A stretch of DNA of 63,089 nucleotides from Alphaproteobacteria bacterium (GTDB lineage: Bacteria; Pseudomonadota; Alphaproteobacteria; Rickettsiales; JABDBP01). Shown one piece after another: positions 9,343 through 18,240 of the stretch. How positions within the stretch are numbered: the stretch's first letter is position 1; each line of letters begins with the position of its first letter. A model generated the notes under the pieces. It worked only from the letters and a program-made list of their open reading frames with translations, made no database searches and had not been told where the DNA came from. The DNA lies in contig JABDBP010000007.1 in the NCBI GenBank assembly GCA_013288565.1, forward strand, positions 1-63,089, in the 5' to 3' direction. The translations under genes were made by a program, and so were the position numbers.

Positions 9343-9633
9343 TTACTGCTGATAAATCGGCTTCAGCTTTTCCGGCCCCAGGAACTTCAGCTCCCCATAT
9401 TCCCGTTGCCAACGCAATTCATTCATGCATTCATCGTTGGTGCGGTTATGCCACATTGCAAGGTTGTTGCATTGGTCTTTCGCGATCTGATAACCGTTTT
9501 CATTTTTGATGTAGTAAGGGCCAGAAGGCAACATCATCGCCTTGCCAACAAATTTTTCCTGCGGCGTCTGCCAATAATCCTGGCAGGCGGAGAGCAATAA
9601 ACCCAGTGATACAATGGCTAAGTATTTTTTCAT
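9343..9633 (-). CDS. Small predicted lipoprotein
   Basis: A 96-residue protein with a clear lipoprotein signal, MKKYLAIVSLGLLLSAC, whose lipobox LSAC puts the modified Cys at residue 17. The mature part is short and polar (about 80 residues) with two further Cys (DQCNNLAMW, NDECMNELRW) that could form a disulphide in the periplasm. I know no function for it. An alternative in-frame ATG 7 codons upstream (9654) has a better-placed purine-rich stretch, but the shorter form gives the more typical signal. It converges with ccmA and is divergent from dnaB by 57 bp. Confidence 0.75.
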   Translation of the reverse strand: MKKYLAIVSLGLLLSACQDYWQTPQEKFVGKAMMLPSGPYYIKNENGYQIAKDQCNNLAMWHNRTNDECMNELRWQREYGELKFLGPEKLKPIYQQ

Positions 9634-9690
9634 ATTTGCTGTTGTCATTTCCATCTTTAATTCTCTATATTGCCAAGTTCAATAGTTTTT

Positions 9691-11214
9691 ATGGCAGCCC
9701 AGCAGAAACAGATAGTCTTACTCGAGCGCAAGGAGGAAATTCCTTACCGCGAACTACCTTATAACGCCGAGGCGGAGCAGGTTTTGCTTGGGAGTTTGCT
9801 CACCAATAACGAGCTGTTAAACCGCATCGCCGATTTCCTCAACCAGGAGCATTTTTACGAGCCGGTGCATAAGCGGATTTATGAGGCGATCTCCCGCTAC
9901 CTGGAGCGTGGGCTGGCGGCGACGCCGGTTACGCTCAAAACCCAGTTCGACAAGGACGAAGCGCTGTCCGACATTGGCGGAGCAACATATTTAACTAAGT
10001 TGGCCGGGCTTTCCACCGGAATAATAAACATCCTTGATTATGCGCGGATTATTTATGATCTGGCGCTACGCCGCTCGCTGATTGAAATAGGCGGCGATTT
10101 GGTGAACGATGCGTATAAAGACGATGAAACCACTTCGCCAGCCACCGACCAGATAGAAAAAGTTGAGCACCGGCTTTTTTCGCTCGCCAGCGAGGGCTTA
10201 AGCGAACGGGCATTCCAGCATCTGAAAACATCGCTCGCTGAGGCGATCACCCGCGCCGAATTTGCGCTGAAAAACCAGGGAGGCATCAGCGGCGTGCCGA
10301 CCGGATTGCTCGATTTGGATAAGCTTCTCGGCGGGATGCATAAATCCGACCTGATAATCATTGCCGCCCGACCGTCGATGGGGAAAACCGCACTGGCCAT
10401 TAATGTCGCGCTGAATGCCGCCGAAGCTTTCCTGAAAGAACAGCAGCATAAAAAAGAAACGGAAACCGAGCCGGATTTTGTGGAGAAGGAAAAAAATCTG
10501 CCGAAATCTATCGGGTTTTTCTCGCTGGAAATGTCGGCGGAACAGATTGCCTCAAGGTTGCTTTCGATGAAATCCGGCATCAATTCCAGTAATATCCGGC
10601 GCGGGCGGCTGGATAAGGACAAGCGCGAATTCCACAAGCTGGTCGAGGCGAACCAGGAGCTTTACCAACTGCCATTTTTCATCGACGAAACCCCGGCGAT
10701 TTCGATTGCCGCATTGAGAACACGGGCACGGCGCTTAAAGCGCAAGCATAATCTGGGTTTGCTCGTGGTTGATTATTTGCAGCTTATCCGCGGCGTTGGT
10801 GATGCCGGGAAGGCAAACCGCGTGCAGGAAGTTTCCGAAATTACGCAAGGGCTAAAGGCTATCGCGAAAGAATTGGATATTCCCGTGGTGGCACTTTCGC
10901 AGCTCAGCCGTCAGGTGGAAACCCGTGACGATAAACGGCCGCAGCTGGCGGACTTGCGAGAATCGGGAACCATCGAGCAGGATGCCGACGTGGTGATGTT
11001 CATCTACCGCGAGGCTTATTATGTCGAGCGGGAAAAGCCCCAGGAATCCTCGGAAAAATTCCCGGCCTGGCAGGAAAAAATGGAGAAGATAAACAACGTC
11101 GCCGAAATAATGGTGGCAAAACACCGGAACGGTCCGATCGGCAATGTCGAACTATTTTTCGACAAATTCCTCACCACTTTCGGGAATTTGGATAAGGGAC
11201 ATGGGAAGTTTTAG
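9691..11214 (+). CDS. dnaB: Replicative DNA helicase DnaB
   Basis: Hexameric helicase that unwinds DNA at the replication fork. The 507-residue protein has the N-terminal primase-interaction domain (ELPYNAEAEQVLLGSLL onward) and a RecA-like motor with Walker A ARPSMGKTA (K232) and Walker B LLVVDYLQLI. It also has the conserved block QLADLRESGTIEQDADVVMF. The ATG at 9691 gives MAAQQKQIVLLERKE; an upstream TTG is possible but less likely. It is about 33 kb from dnaA in this window. Its stop is 10 bp from the stop of an antisense AT-rich orphan, with no terminator visible between. Confidence 0.96.
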   Translation: MAAQQKQIVLLERKEEIPYRELPYNAEAEQVLLGSLLTNNELLNRIADFLNQEHFYEPVHKRIYEAISRYLERGLAATPVTLKTQFDKDEALSDIGGATYLTKLAGLSTGIINILDYARIIYDLALRRSLIEIGGDLVNDAYKDDETTSPATDQIEKVEHRLFSLASEGLSERAFQHLKTSLAEAITRAEFALKNQGGISGVPTGLLDLDKLLGGMHKSDLIIIAARPSMGKTALAINVALNAAEAFLKEQQHKKETETEPDFVEKEKNLPKSIGFFSLEMSAEQIASRLLSMKSGINSSNIRRGRLDKDKREFHKLVEANQELYQLPFFIDETPAISIAALRTRARRLKRKHNLGLLVVDYLQLIRGVGDAGKANRVQEVSEITQGLKAIAKELDIPVVALSQLSRQVETRDDKRPQLADLRESGTIEQDADVVMFIYREAYYVEREKPQESSEKFPAWQEKMEKINNVAEIMVAKHRNGPIGNVELFFDKFLTTFGNLDKGHGKF

Positions 11215-11224
11215 CTAATGTTTT

Positions 11225-11563
11225 TTATTTAGCTCCGGCTCCACCACGCCCGCCTTTTTCTATTATTATTTTCTCAACCTTGCCACCTGGAGGAGGAATA
11301 ACATCTTCATAGTCAGTACTAATGAATATAATATGAGTTCTCTCACTACCGCCACCAAACTCAACTGCCCGTATATAAGTGCCAAGCTGTAGACTACCGT
11401 CACCGTCACCTATTATCATACGATTTTTTAGCCACCCAATTTTAGTGCCATTAATAGTAGCCCCTCTTGGCGTTTTGTCGCCTTCCCACTCCATTCGGAA
11501 TGTGTTTTTTTGAGCGTCTGACCGCAATGCATTAATTAAATCAACGTATTTTGTATTATCCAT
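11225..11563 (-). CDS. Hypothetical protein, AT-rich orphan of 112 residues with CtrA-type promoter
   Basis: I do not recognise this protein. It is soluble, without signal peptide or membrane segment, and ends in a Gly/Lys-rich tail (KIIIEKGGRGGAGAK). The middle alternates short hydrophobic strands (GTYIRAVEF, RTHIIFIS), suggesting a small beta-rich domain. A good Shine-Dalgarno (GGGAG) lies 8 nt before the ATG. A CtrA box (11623-11638) lies 59 bp upstream of the start. The gene is antisense to dnaB and separated from it by 10 bp. Composition is more AT-rich than its neighbours. Confidence 0.72.
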   Translation of the reverse strand: MDNTKYVDLINALRSDAQKNTFRMEWEGDKTPRGATINGTKIGWLKNRMIIGDGDGSLQLGTYIRAVEFGGGSERTHIIFISTDYEDVIPPPGGKVEKIIIEKGGRGGAGAK

Positions 11564-11622
11564 AGACTAACTCTCCCATACTGGATTCATTTCAGAACCT
11601 AGCTATCATATGGGATAAATGG

Positions 11623-11638
11623 TTAATAAAACGTTAAG
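11623..11638 (-). promoter_or_regulatory. Predicted CtrA binding site
   Basis: On the minus strand this region reads TTAACGTTTTATTAAC (shifted by 2 bases), matching the CtrA consensus TTAA-N7-TTAAC. It lies 59 bp before the start codon of the 112-residue orphan and 80 bp before alr. The orientation shared with the other boxes in this window points to the orphan as target. No strong -10 box is evident downstream. Assignment rests on the motif and on the recurring spacing. Confidence 0.7.
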
Positions 11639-11718
11639 ATTTTGTGAATTTTTACAGTTTCTAAAATTCATTGGTTAAATAACTGGAATATAATGGAGAA
11701 TTGAGTTATTTCAGAAAC

Positions 11719-12765
11719 ATGACTAGCCAATATTCTGACTCCACCCTTTATATAAACCTTGCCGCCGTCCGCGATAATTACCTGCTGCTGAAATCAAAAG
11801 CTAAGGGAGCTGAAACCGCGGCGGTGGTGAAGGCGAATGGTTATGGACTCGGTGTTAAGGAAATCGCCGGAACACTTAAAAAAGCGGGTTGCAAAAAATT
11901 CTTTGTCGCCACGCTGGATGAGGCGTTGGAGCTAAAAGATTCCTGCTTTCGCAGGAATGACGGCGTGGAAATCCTTGCTTTCAACGGCATCCGCAAGGGC
12001 CAGGAGAAAATCTTTTGTGAGAATAAAATAATCCCGGTGCTGAACACATTGGAAGAAGCCAAATTATGGGGGAAAAACGGCAACAACCTTCCCGCTTGCC
12101 TACATGTCGATACCGGGATGAATCGGCTGGGCCTTGGTCTTAAAGAAGCGGAAAATTTTGAATCTAAAATCAACATTAAATACCTGATGAGCCACTTGGC
12201 TTGTGCTGATCAGCCAGATCATCCGAAGAACGCAGAGCAATTGAAAGCGTTCCGCAATATTGAAAAATTTTTCCCCAATGCAAAAAAATCCCTGGCTAAT
12301 TCGGCTGGGATTGTCCTGGGTAAGGGCTATCATTTCGATCTAGTGAGGCCGGGAATTGCGCTTTATGCCGGAGCAAATACGGTGGTAACGCTCAAAGCAA
12401 AAATCATCCAAATCCGTAAGATTGACAGGCCTACAACCGTTGGCTATGGTGCAACCGCAAACGTGGCGAAAGGAACAATTATCGCCACTTTGCCAGTCGG
12501 TTATGCTGATGGTTATTTGCGGGTTTTAGGCAATACCGGCCATTGTTTTATCGGTGGGGTGAAAGTTCCGGTAATCGGCCGGGTTTCGATGGATTTGCTG
12601 ACGTTGGATGTGACTAAAGTTAAAAATCCGCATGTAGGGATGGAAGTAGAATTGATCGGGAAACACTTGAGCGTTGATGAAATCGCAGGTCAGGCCGAAA
12701 CGATAAGTTATGAAATTTTGACGCGGCTGGGAAGCCGGTTCGACAGAATATACCTGGAGAAATAA
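11719..12765 (+). CDS. alr: Alanine racemase, with a REP-like insertion in frame
   Basis: PLP enzyme making D-alanine for peptidoglycan. The PLP lysine is K38 (AVVKANGYGLG). Other motifs are HVDTGMNRLGL, GYGATANVAKG and LPVGYADGYLR, the last near the catalytic centre. Length is 348 residues from the ATG at 11719; a TTG at 11701 is the alternative. Residues 74-82 (DSCFRRNDG) are encoded by a small palindrome, ATTCCTGC-TTTC-GCAGGAAT (11939-11958), of the type dispersed between genes in many bacteria. It falls in a surface region before the next beta strand (VEILAFNG). mlaE follows 1 nt after the stop. Confidence 0.95.
   Translation: MTSQYSDSTLYINLAAVRDNYLLLKSKAKGAETAAVVKANGYGLGVKEIAGTLKKAGCKKFFVATLDEALELKDSCFRRNDGVEILAFNGIRKGQEKIFCENKIIPVLNTLEEAKLWGKNGNNLPACLHVDTGMNRLGLGLKEAENFESKINIKYLMSHLACADQPDHPKNAEQLKAFRNIEKFFPNAKKSLANSAGIVLGKGYHFDLVRPGIALYAGANTVVTLKAKIIQIRKIDRPTTVGYGATANVAKGTIIATLPVGYADGYLRVLGNTGHCFIGGVKVPVIGRVSMDLLTLDVTKVKNPHVGMEVELIGKHLSVDEIAGQAETISYEILTRLGSRFDRIYLEK
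11938..11961. repeat. REP-like palindrome inside the alr coding sequence
   Basis: ATTCCTGC (11939-11946) and GCAGGAAT (11951-11958) form a perfect 8-bp stem with a TTTC loop, followed by GAC. The stem-loop upstream of gyrB (46678-46697) has the same layout, ATTCCCGC-CTTT-GCGGGAAT-GAC, differing by compensating changes. The element is read in frame as DSCFRRNDG. This resembles the way palindromic elements are tolerated inside Rickettsia genes. Confidence 0.75.
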
Positions 12766-12766
12766 A

Positions 12767-13561
12767 ATGATTGCAGTCGCCGAAAGATTCAATGATTTTC
12801 TGCAAATCCTCGGGAAAGTTTTCCTCTCTTTCCTGAATGCGCTCGGGCGGTTGGCGATTTTTGCCGGCGAGGTTTTTAAAAGCGTTATCCCGCCGTTTTA
12901 TTTTCGGAGTTTCATGCGCCAGGTGGTCGAGGTTGGTTATAATTCGCTGCCGATCGTGGGGCTCACCGCTATCTTCACCGGTGCGGTGTTGGTACTGCAA
13001 ACCTATACCGGATTCTCGCGGTTCAATGCTGAAAGCTCTATAGCAAACGTAGTGGTTATAGCACTCACGCGGGAATTGGCCCCAGTTATCGTAGGCTTGG
13101 TAATCTCCGGCCGCATCGGCGCATCGATAGCCTCGGAAATTGGCACTATGCGGGTAACCGAACAGATCGACGCGCTTGCCACATTATCCACTAATCCATT
13201 GAAATATCTCGTCGTCCCGCGCGTCTTAGCCGGGCTTCTGATGATGCCGTTCTTAGTCGCCGTCGCCGACATCATCGGCGTTTACGGCGGTTACCTGGTG
13301 GCAATACACAAACTGGGATTCAACCCCACCACTTATATCCATAAAACTTTGGAAGTCCTACAAACCAAGGACGTAGTTTCCGGTCTGGTCAAAGGCTCGG
13401 TATTCGGATTCATCATCTCATTAGTCGGCTGCTACCAGGGATTCCATTCGAAGGGCGGCGCGCAAGGCGTTGGCCAGGCGACAATGATGGCAGTAGTAAG
13501 CTCCTCTATATTAATTCTTCTCACTAATTACATAATTACCAGCATGTTTTTCGGGATATAA
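12767..13561 (+). CDS. mlaE: Lipid-asymmetry ABC transporter permease MlaE
   Basis: Inner-membrane permease of the Mla phospholipid transport system (DUF140 family, 264 residues). Characteristic stretches are LTAIFTGAVLVLQTYTGFSR, the conserved LTRELAPVIVGLVISGRIGA and the EIGTMRVTEQIDAL cytoplasmic loop. About five hydrophobic segments are visible. The ATG lies 1 nt after the alr stop, and mlaF starts 1 nt after the mlaE stop, so the three genes are one transcript. As I recall, the order alr-mlaE-mlaF is also found in Rickettsia. No mlaD (MCE-domain) gene follows, although one is usually close. Confidence 0.94.
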   Translation: MIAVAERFNDFLQILGKVFLSFLNALGRLAIFAGEVFKSVIPPFYFRSFMRQVVEVGYNSLPIVGLTAIFTGAVLVLQTYTGFSRFNAESSIANVVVIALTRELAPVIVGLVISGRIGASIASEIGTMRVTEQIDALATLSTNPLKYLVVPRVLAGLLMMPFLVAVADIIGVYGGYLVAIHKLGFNPTTYIHKTLEVLQTKDVVSGLVKGSVFGFIISLVGCYQGFHSKGGAQGVGQATMMAVVSSSILILLTNYIITSMFFGI

Positions 13562-13562
13562 A

Positions 13563-14339
13563 ATGGCTGGAAACAAAATCGAAATTCGCGGCTTGCGCAA
13601 ATATTTCGGCCATAAAAAAGTGCTGGATGGGATTGACCTTGATGTGCGGCAAGGCGAGTCGCTGGCAGTTATCGGCGGTTCTGGTTCGGGCAAATCCGTT
13701 CTGATAAAAAACATCACCGGGCTAATGCGGCCGACTGCCGGCAACATAAAAATCAACGGGAATGAAACCGCCGGAATCAGGGGAAAAGCGCGGGATGAAT
13801 TGATGGAAAGATTTGGGTTTTTATTCCAGGGTGGCGCGCTGTTCGATAGTTTGAAAGTGTGGGAAAATATCGCCTTTGCGCTCATCAACGGCCGGAAAAA
13901 AATGGCGAAAGACGAGGCGAAAAAAATCGCGCTGCAGAAATTAACTTCTGTTGGTCTGGGTGCTGAAGTTGGAGACCTGATGCCAGCGGAGCTTTCCGGC
14001 GGGATGCAGAAACGCGTTGCATTGGCGCGAGCTATTGCCATTCAGCCGGAAATCATCTTTTTCGACGAGCCGACGACGGGTCTTGACCCTATCATGTCGG
14101 ACGTCATAAATAACCTGATCGTGAAACTTTCCAAGGAACTCGGCGCCACCACCGTCACCATCACCCACGATATGGCAAGCGTGCGCAAAATCGCCGATAA
14201 AGTGGCGATGCTCTATGGCGGCAAAATCATCTGGCAGGGCGGAATAAAGGAAATTGACAAAAGCGGCAATCCCTACGTCGAGCAATTCATCCACGGCCGC
14301 GCCGAAGGTCCGATAGAGATAAAATTACAGGATCATTAG
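13563..14339 (+). CDS. mlaF: Lipid-asymmetry ABC transporter ATPase MlaF
   Basis: ATPase partner of MlaE, 258 residues, cytoplasmic face of the inner membrane. It has Walker A VIGGSGSGKSVLIKNI (near residue 38), signature LSGGMQKRVALARA, Walker B EIIFFDEPTTGLDP and the switch histidine in TITHDMAS. The SGGMQKR form of the signature is typical of the Mla branch. It converges with purF only 6 bp away, without a recognisable terminator. Confidence 0.95.
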   Translation: MAGNKIEIRGLRKYFGHKKVLDGIDLDVRQGESLAVIGGSGSGKSVLIKNITGLMRPTAGNIKINGNETAGIRGKARDELMERFGFLFQGGALFDSLKVWENIAFALINGRKKMAKDEAKKIALQKLTSVGLGAEVGDLMPAELSGGMQKRVALARAIAIQPEIIFFDEPTTGLDPIMSDVINNLIVKLSKELGATTVTITHDMASVRKIADKVAMLYGGKIIWQGGIKEIDKSGNPYVEQFIHGRAEGPIEIKLQDH

Positions 14340-14345
14340 GCTACG

Positions 14346-15812
14346 TCAGTTCACCGGCTCCCGATCAAACAACGGCAATATATCCTTCCTCCTATCAGCA
14401 ATCGGGATCGGGTAATCGCCGGTGAAGCAGGCATCGCAATATTGCGATGCGCCGGAGTTGCGGCGGGTTTCACCAACCGCTTTGTATAGTCCATCGATGC
14501 TCAGGAATTTGAGCGAATCGACACCGATGAATTCCTCCATGCCTTTCACGTCCATCCGGTAGGCGAGTAATTTATCGCGCTCCGGCGTATCGACGCCGTA
14601 GAAGCAGGAATTGGTGGTGGGCGGGCTGGAAATCAGCATATGTACCTCTTTCGCTCCGGCTTCGCGCATCATGTTGACGATTTTTTTTGAAGTGGTGCCG
14701 CGCACGATGCTGTCATCTACCAACACCACGCGCTTGCCTTTAATCACCGCCGAATTGGCATTGTGTTTCAATTTCACGCCGAGGTGGCGCACCTGGTCGC
14801 TTGGCTCGATGAAGGTGCGGCCGACATAATGGTTGCGGATGATGCCAAGCTCGAACGGAATGCCGGATTTTGCGGAAAATCCCATCGCCGCCGGGATGCC
14901 GGAATCCGGCACGGGAACAACCACATCAGCTTTCAGTTTCGAGTTTTCCACGGCTAACTGGCTGCCCATGCTTTTCCGGAAATCATAAACGTTTTTGCCT
15001 TCGACCAGGCTATCGGGGCGCGCGAAATAGACATATTCGAATATGCAGAATTTCTGGGGAGTTTTTGGGAACGGGAAATAGCTTTCGGTTTTGCCATCCG
15101 CGCCGATGATGATTATCTCGCCCGGATTGATCTCGCGCTCGTAAGTTGCGCCGATGATGTCGAACGCGCAGGTTTCCGAAGCGAGCACATATGAATCCCC
15201 AAGTTTCCCAAGAACTAGCGGGCGGACGCCGAACGGATCGCGCGCACCGATCAAGCTATCCTTGGTCATGGCTACCAAAGAATATGCGCCTTCCACCTGC
15301 TTCAGCGCATCAATCAGCGCGTCGAGCAGGGTTTTATGCTCACTCATGGCAATCAAATGGATGATTACTTCGGTATCCATCGTGGTGCGGAATAGGCAGC
15401 CCATATCCACCAGTTTTTCGCGTAATATCGCGGCGTTAGTCAGGTTGCCGTTATGGCCGAGTGCAAATCCGCCGAAACCTAATTCGGCGAAAAGCGGCTG
15501 AACGTTGCGGAGATTTTTGCGGCCAGTAGTGGAATAGCGCACATGGCCGATTGCCATATGCCCTTCGAGGCTTTTTATCACTTCCGCCGAATTAAAATTA
15601 TCGCCGACCAAGCCAACCGCCGAGTGGTTATGGAAAAATTCGCCATCGGTAGAAACGATGCCTGCTGCTTCCTGCCCACGATGTTGGAGTGCATGCAAGC
15701 CCAAAGCCGTATGTGCCGCCGCTTCGGCCTGGCCGGTAATACCGAAAACCCCGCATTCCTCGCGGAGTTTGTCGTCATCAAAGGGGTGTAATGAGAAATC
15801 ATTTTTCAGCAT
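14346..15812 (-). CDS. purF: Amidophosphoribosyltransferase
   Basis: First committed step of purine synthesis: transfers glutamine amide nitrogen to PRPP. The 488-residue precursor has the Ntn nucleophile at C20 (REECGVFGITG), so a 19-residue propeptide would be removed. The phosphoribosyltransferase site is visible as VVLVDDSIVRGTTSKKIV. FCIFEYVYFARPDS and YCDACFTGDYPI contain Cys of the type that bind the [4Fe-4S] cluster in Bacillus-type PurF. It is last in the run radA-cvpA-purF, starting 3 bp after the cvpA stop. That order is common in alphaproteobacteria. Confidence 0.96.
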   Translation of the reverse strand: MLKNDFSLHPFDDDKLREECGVFGITGQAEAAAHTALGLHALQHRGQEAAGIVSTDGEFFHNHSAVGLVGDNFNSAEVIKSLEGHMAIGHVRYSTTGRKNLRNVQPLFAELGFGGFALGHNGNLTNAAILREKLVDMGCLFRTTMDTEVIIHLIAMSEHKTLLDALIDALKQVEGAYSLVAMTKDSLIGARDPFGVRPLVLGKLGDSYVLASETCAFDIIGATYEREINPGEIIIIGADGKTESYFPFPKTPQKFCIFEYVYFARPDSLVEGKNVYDFRKSMGSQLAVENSKLKADVVVPVPDSGIPAAMGFSAKSGIPFELGIIRNHYVGRTFIEPSDQVRHLGVKLKHNANSAVIKGKRVVLVDDSIVRGTTSKKIVNMMREAGAKEVHMLISSPPTTNSCFYGVDTPERDKLLAYRMDVKGMEEFIGVDSLKFLSIDGLYKAVGETRRNSGASQYCDACFTGDYPIPIADRRKDILPLFDREPVN

Positions 15813-15814
15813 TT

Positions 15815-16744
15815 TTATTTCACCACCTTGGGAAGATCAATATCCAAATCCTCGTCTTTAGTGGTATCTGGCGCATCTTTTATCACCTTCTTCTGCAACC
15901 CTTTAATGGCGGAGTCGAGAATCGGTTTTTCATCATCATTCAACCGGTTTTCCTTCTTTATCAGGCTGGCCTGGTCAGCCTTTTTATATAAAACCAACAT
16001 TTCCAGCGTCGTTTCCGAAATTTCCTCATAGGCCGGCTTTTCACCCATATCAGCAAGTTTCTTGGCCAGCCTTTCCTTATCTTTTTCCGGTAATCCCTTT
16101 ATCACTTTGCGGAAAACTTGGTTGCGTTCAGTATTCGAATATTCCGCGTCCTTCAATGCGTCTGCGAAAGATGGAGTGAGTTTGCGGCTTAAAGCATTGG
16201 CGTCGATTTTTGACGGCGAGTGACCGCCAGGAATGTAATCATCAACGACAGCTTTTAAATCTCCTGCACCATTCTGCAAAATACCGGCGCCGAATGCGGT
16301 GAGGTTATAGGTTTTCGCTTCTGTCAGCCACGCAGGCTCAGGCCGGTTTTCCCCCTCAGCCTTGGTCATTATAGCAAAATGGATGATGGATACAATAATC
16401 AAGCCGCGCGCGAAACCGAATGCCAGGCCAAGTGTCCGATCTATCACCCCTAACCGCACCTCGCGCGAGAAATCTAGGATTATCACATTAATGATGTGGA
16501 TTAGTATCAAAGATACGATATAAACGCTGATGATGGCGATGATTTTCGCCGCCGTCTTGCTTTCGACATATCCGCCTAGGAAGGTCGCGGCCTTGGAAAA
16601 ATAAAGGAAGGTTATCAGCCCGGCGCCAAGCCAGGCTACAGCCGAGAAAAACTCGCGGATGAATCCGCGCAACAGCGACAATAGCGACGAAGCTAGTATA
16701 ACGAGCAGTACGACTACGTCATATTCGTTGAATGAAGATTCCAT
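15815..16744 (-). CDS. cvpA: CvpA family membrane protein
   Basis: The first 125 residues carry four hydrophobic segments of the CvpA/colicin V production family, including LVILASSLLSLLRGFIREF and IISVYIVSLILIHIINVII, with the conserved DRTLGLAFGFARGLI. The remaining 180 residues form a polar, charged cytoplasmic or periplasmic extension, longer than in E. coli CvpA (about 160 residues in total). The function is not settled; in many proteobacteria the gene adjoins purF, as here. A heptad-repeat hairpin lies between radA and this start codon. Confidence 0.88.
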   Translation of the reverse strand: MESSFNEYDVVVLLVILASSLLSLLRGFIREFFSAVAWLGAGLITFLYFSKAATFLGGYVESKTAAKIIAIISVYIVSLILIHIINVIILDFSREVRLGVIDRTLGLAFGFARGLIIVSIIHFAIMTKAEGENRPEPAWLTEAKTYNLTAFGAGILQNGAGDLKAVVDDYIPGGHSPSKIDANALSRKLTPSFADALKDAEYSNTERNQVFRKVIKGLPEKDKERLAKKLADMGEKPAYEEISETTLEMLVLYKKADQASLIKKENRLNDDEKPILDSAIKGLQKKVIKDAPDTTKDEDLDIDLPKVVK

Positions 16745-16748
16745 TTAC

Positions 16749-16833
16749 GAGTGCCTAGTTATGAGTGCCGAGTGCTGAGTGTAAATGCAGTGATAAGGTG
16801 CTCATCACTCTGCACTCTACACTAGGCACTCCT
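16749..16833. repeat. Heptad-repeat hairpin, radA/cvpA junction
   Basis: Left arm in exact 7-nt register (16749-16783): GAGTGCC, TAGTTAT, GAGTGCC, GAGTGCT, GAGTGTA. Right arm (16806-16833): CACTCTG, CACTCTA, CACTAGG, CACTCCT. The outermost 11 bp (GAGTGCCTAGT with ACTAGGCACTC) pair perfectly, and the inner units pair with few mismatches. The right arm encodes the last residues of RadA (ECLV, then the stop), so the repeat has invaded or grown into the gene end. Its position inside an operon suggests an effect on cvpA-purF readthrough (inference). Confidence 0.85.
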
Positions 16834-18187
16834 TCAGCCGGTTTATATGATTAATCTCGGTTAAAATAAAGCCATTATTGGTTTTATATTTTGGTTTAGT
16901 GCCCATAGGGACGATGGCGCGGGAAAACCCAAGCTTTTCCGCCTCTTTCAACCGAACGTCGGCATGCGCCACCTTCCGCACCTCGCCCGATAGGCCAATT
17001 TCACCGAATATCACGGTCTGGCCGGGCAGGGGAATATTCCCTAGAGAGGACATAATCGAAGCCGCGACCGCTAAATCCGCCGCCGGCTCGGTGACTCTTA
17101 AGCCTCCAGCAACGTTCAGATAAACTTCCTTATCATAAATCTGCGCCCCAGCGCGCGTCCCAAGCACCGCGATAATCATAGCCAGTCGGTTGATGTCCCA
17201 GCCAACAACAGCTCGCCGCGGCGTGGCCAGGAATGACGGCGCGACCAGCGCCTGGATTTCCACCAATAACGGCCGTGTTCCCTCGATTCCAGCGAAAATC
17301 GAAGAGCCGCTGACGTTTCCGTGAGATTCGGAAATGAACAGTGCCGAGGGATTTTCCACCTCGGTCAATCCTTTTTCCGTCATCTCGAAAACGCCGATCT
17401 CGTTGGCCGGGCCGAACCGGTTTTTCACCGAGCGCAGGATGCGGAACTGGTGACCACGCTCACCCTCGAAATAAAGCACGGTGTCAACCATATGCTCCAG
17501 AACTTTAGGGCCAGCGATCTGCCCATCCTTGGTAACGTGGCCAACCAGTAGCATCGCCGCGCCGCTCTGCTTTGCAAAATTTATCAATTCATACGCTGAG
17601 CTGCGCACCTGTGAAACTGTGCCCGGCGCCGATTCTACCGAATCGAGATACATGGTTTGTATCGAATCTATTATCACCGCGCGCGGCGACGATCCTTTTT
17701 TCATGGTGTGGAGGATATCCTTCACCGAAGTCGCAGCGGCGATGGCGATCGGCGATTTGCCAAGGCCGAGCCGGGTGGCGCGCATTTTTATCTGCTCCAC
17801 CGATTCTTCGCCGGTGATATAAAGGCAAGCCTCACCCTTGGATGCTATGGCCGCAGCCAATTGTAGCAGCAGCGTTGATTTGCCAATGCCTGGATCACCC
17901 CCAATCAAAACACCCGAGCCGGAAACCAGACCGCCACCTAAAACCCTATCCAACTCCTTTATTCCGGTTGGTGCATATGACGTGAGATCGGTGGGTTTAT
18001 CCAACCCCGTTATCTCGATTTCTCGCACCCCTTTTTTTCCGGAAATGTTGGAAACTTTGGAAAATGCGGCGGAGGACTTTTCTTCGACCACACTGTTCCA
18101 CTCGCCGCAATCCTCGCACTTTCCCGCCCATTTGGCATAAACCGCACCGCATGATTGGCAGACATATTGGATTTGGGGTTTTGCCAT
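16817..18187 (-). CDS. radA: DNA repair protein RadA
   Basis: RecA-like helicase that branch-migrates recombination intermediates. The 456-residue protein has an N-terminal zinc finger (CQSCGAVYAKWAGKCEDCGEW), Walker A IGGDPGIGKSTLLLQ, the RadA-specific KNRFGPANEIGVFEM motif, and a C-terminal Lon-like domain (AADLAVAASIMSSL...GEIGLSGEVRKV). The last four codons are shared with the arm of a heptad-repeat hairpin, but the protein length is normal. First gene of the radA-cvpA-purF group. Confidence 0.96.
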   Translation of the reverse strand: MAKPQIQYVCQSCGAVYAKWAGKCEDCGEWNSVVEEKSSAAFSKVSNISGKKGVREIEITGLDKPTDLTSYAPTGIKELDRVLGGGLVSGSGVLIGGDPGIGKSTLLLQLAAAIASKGEACLYITGEESVEQIKMRATRLGLGKSPIAIAAATSVKDILHTMKKGSSPRAVIIDSIQTMYLDSVESAPGTVSQVRSSAYELINFAKQSGAAMLLVGHVTKDGQIAGPKVLEHMVDTVLYFEGERGHQFRILRSVKNRFGPANEIGVFEMTEKGLTEVENPSALFISESHGNVSGSSIFAGIEGTRPLLVEIQALVAPSFLATPRRAVVGWDINRLAMIIAVLGTRAGAQIYDKEVYLNVAGGLRVTEPAADLAVAASIMSSLGNIPLPGQTVIFGEIGLSGEVRKVAHADVRLKEAEKLGFSRAIVPMGTKPKYKTNNGFILTEINHINRLKECLV

Positions 18188-18240
18188 GTGGAGAATAGTA
18201 GCTACTCTCCGGCAGCGATCAACCTAAAACTTTTTTGCGA

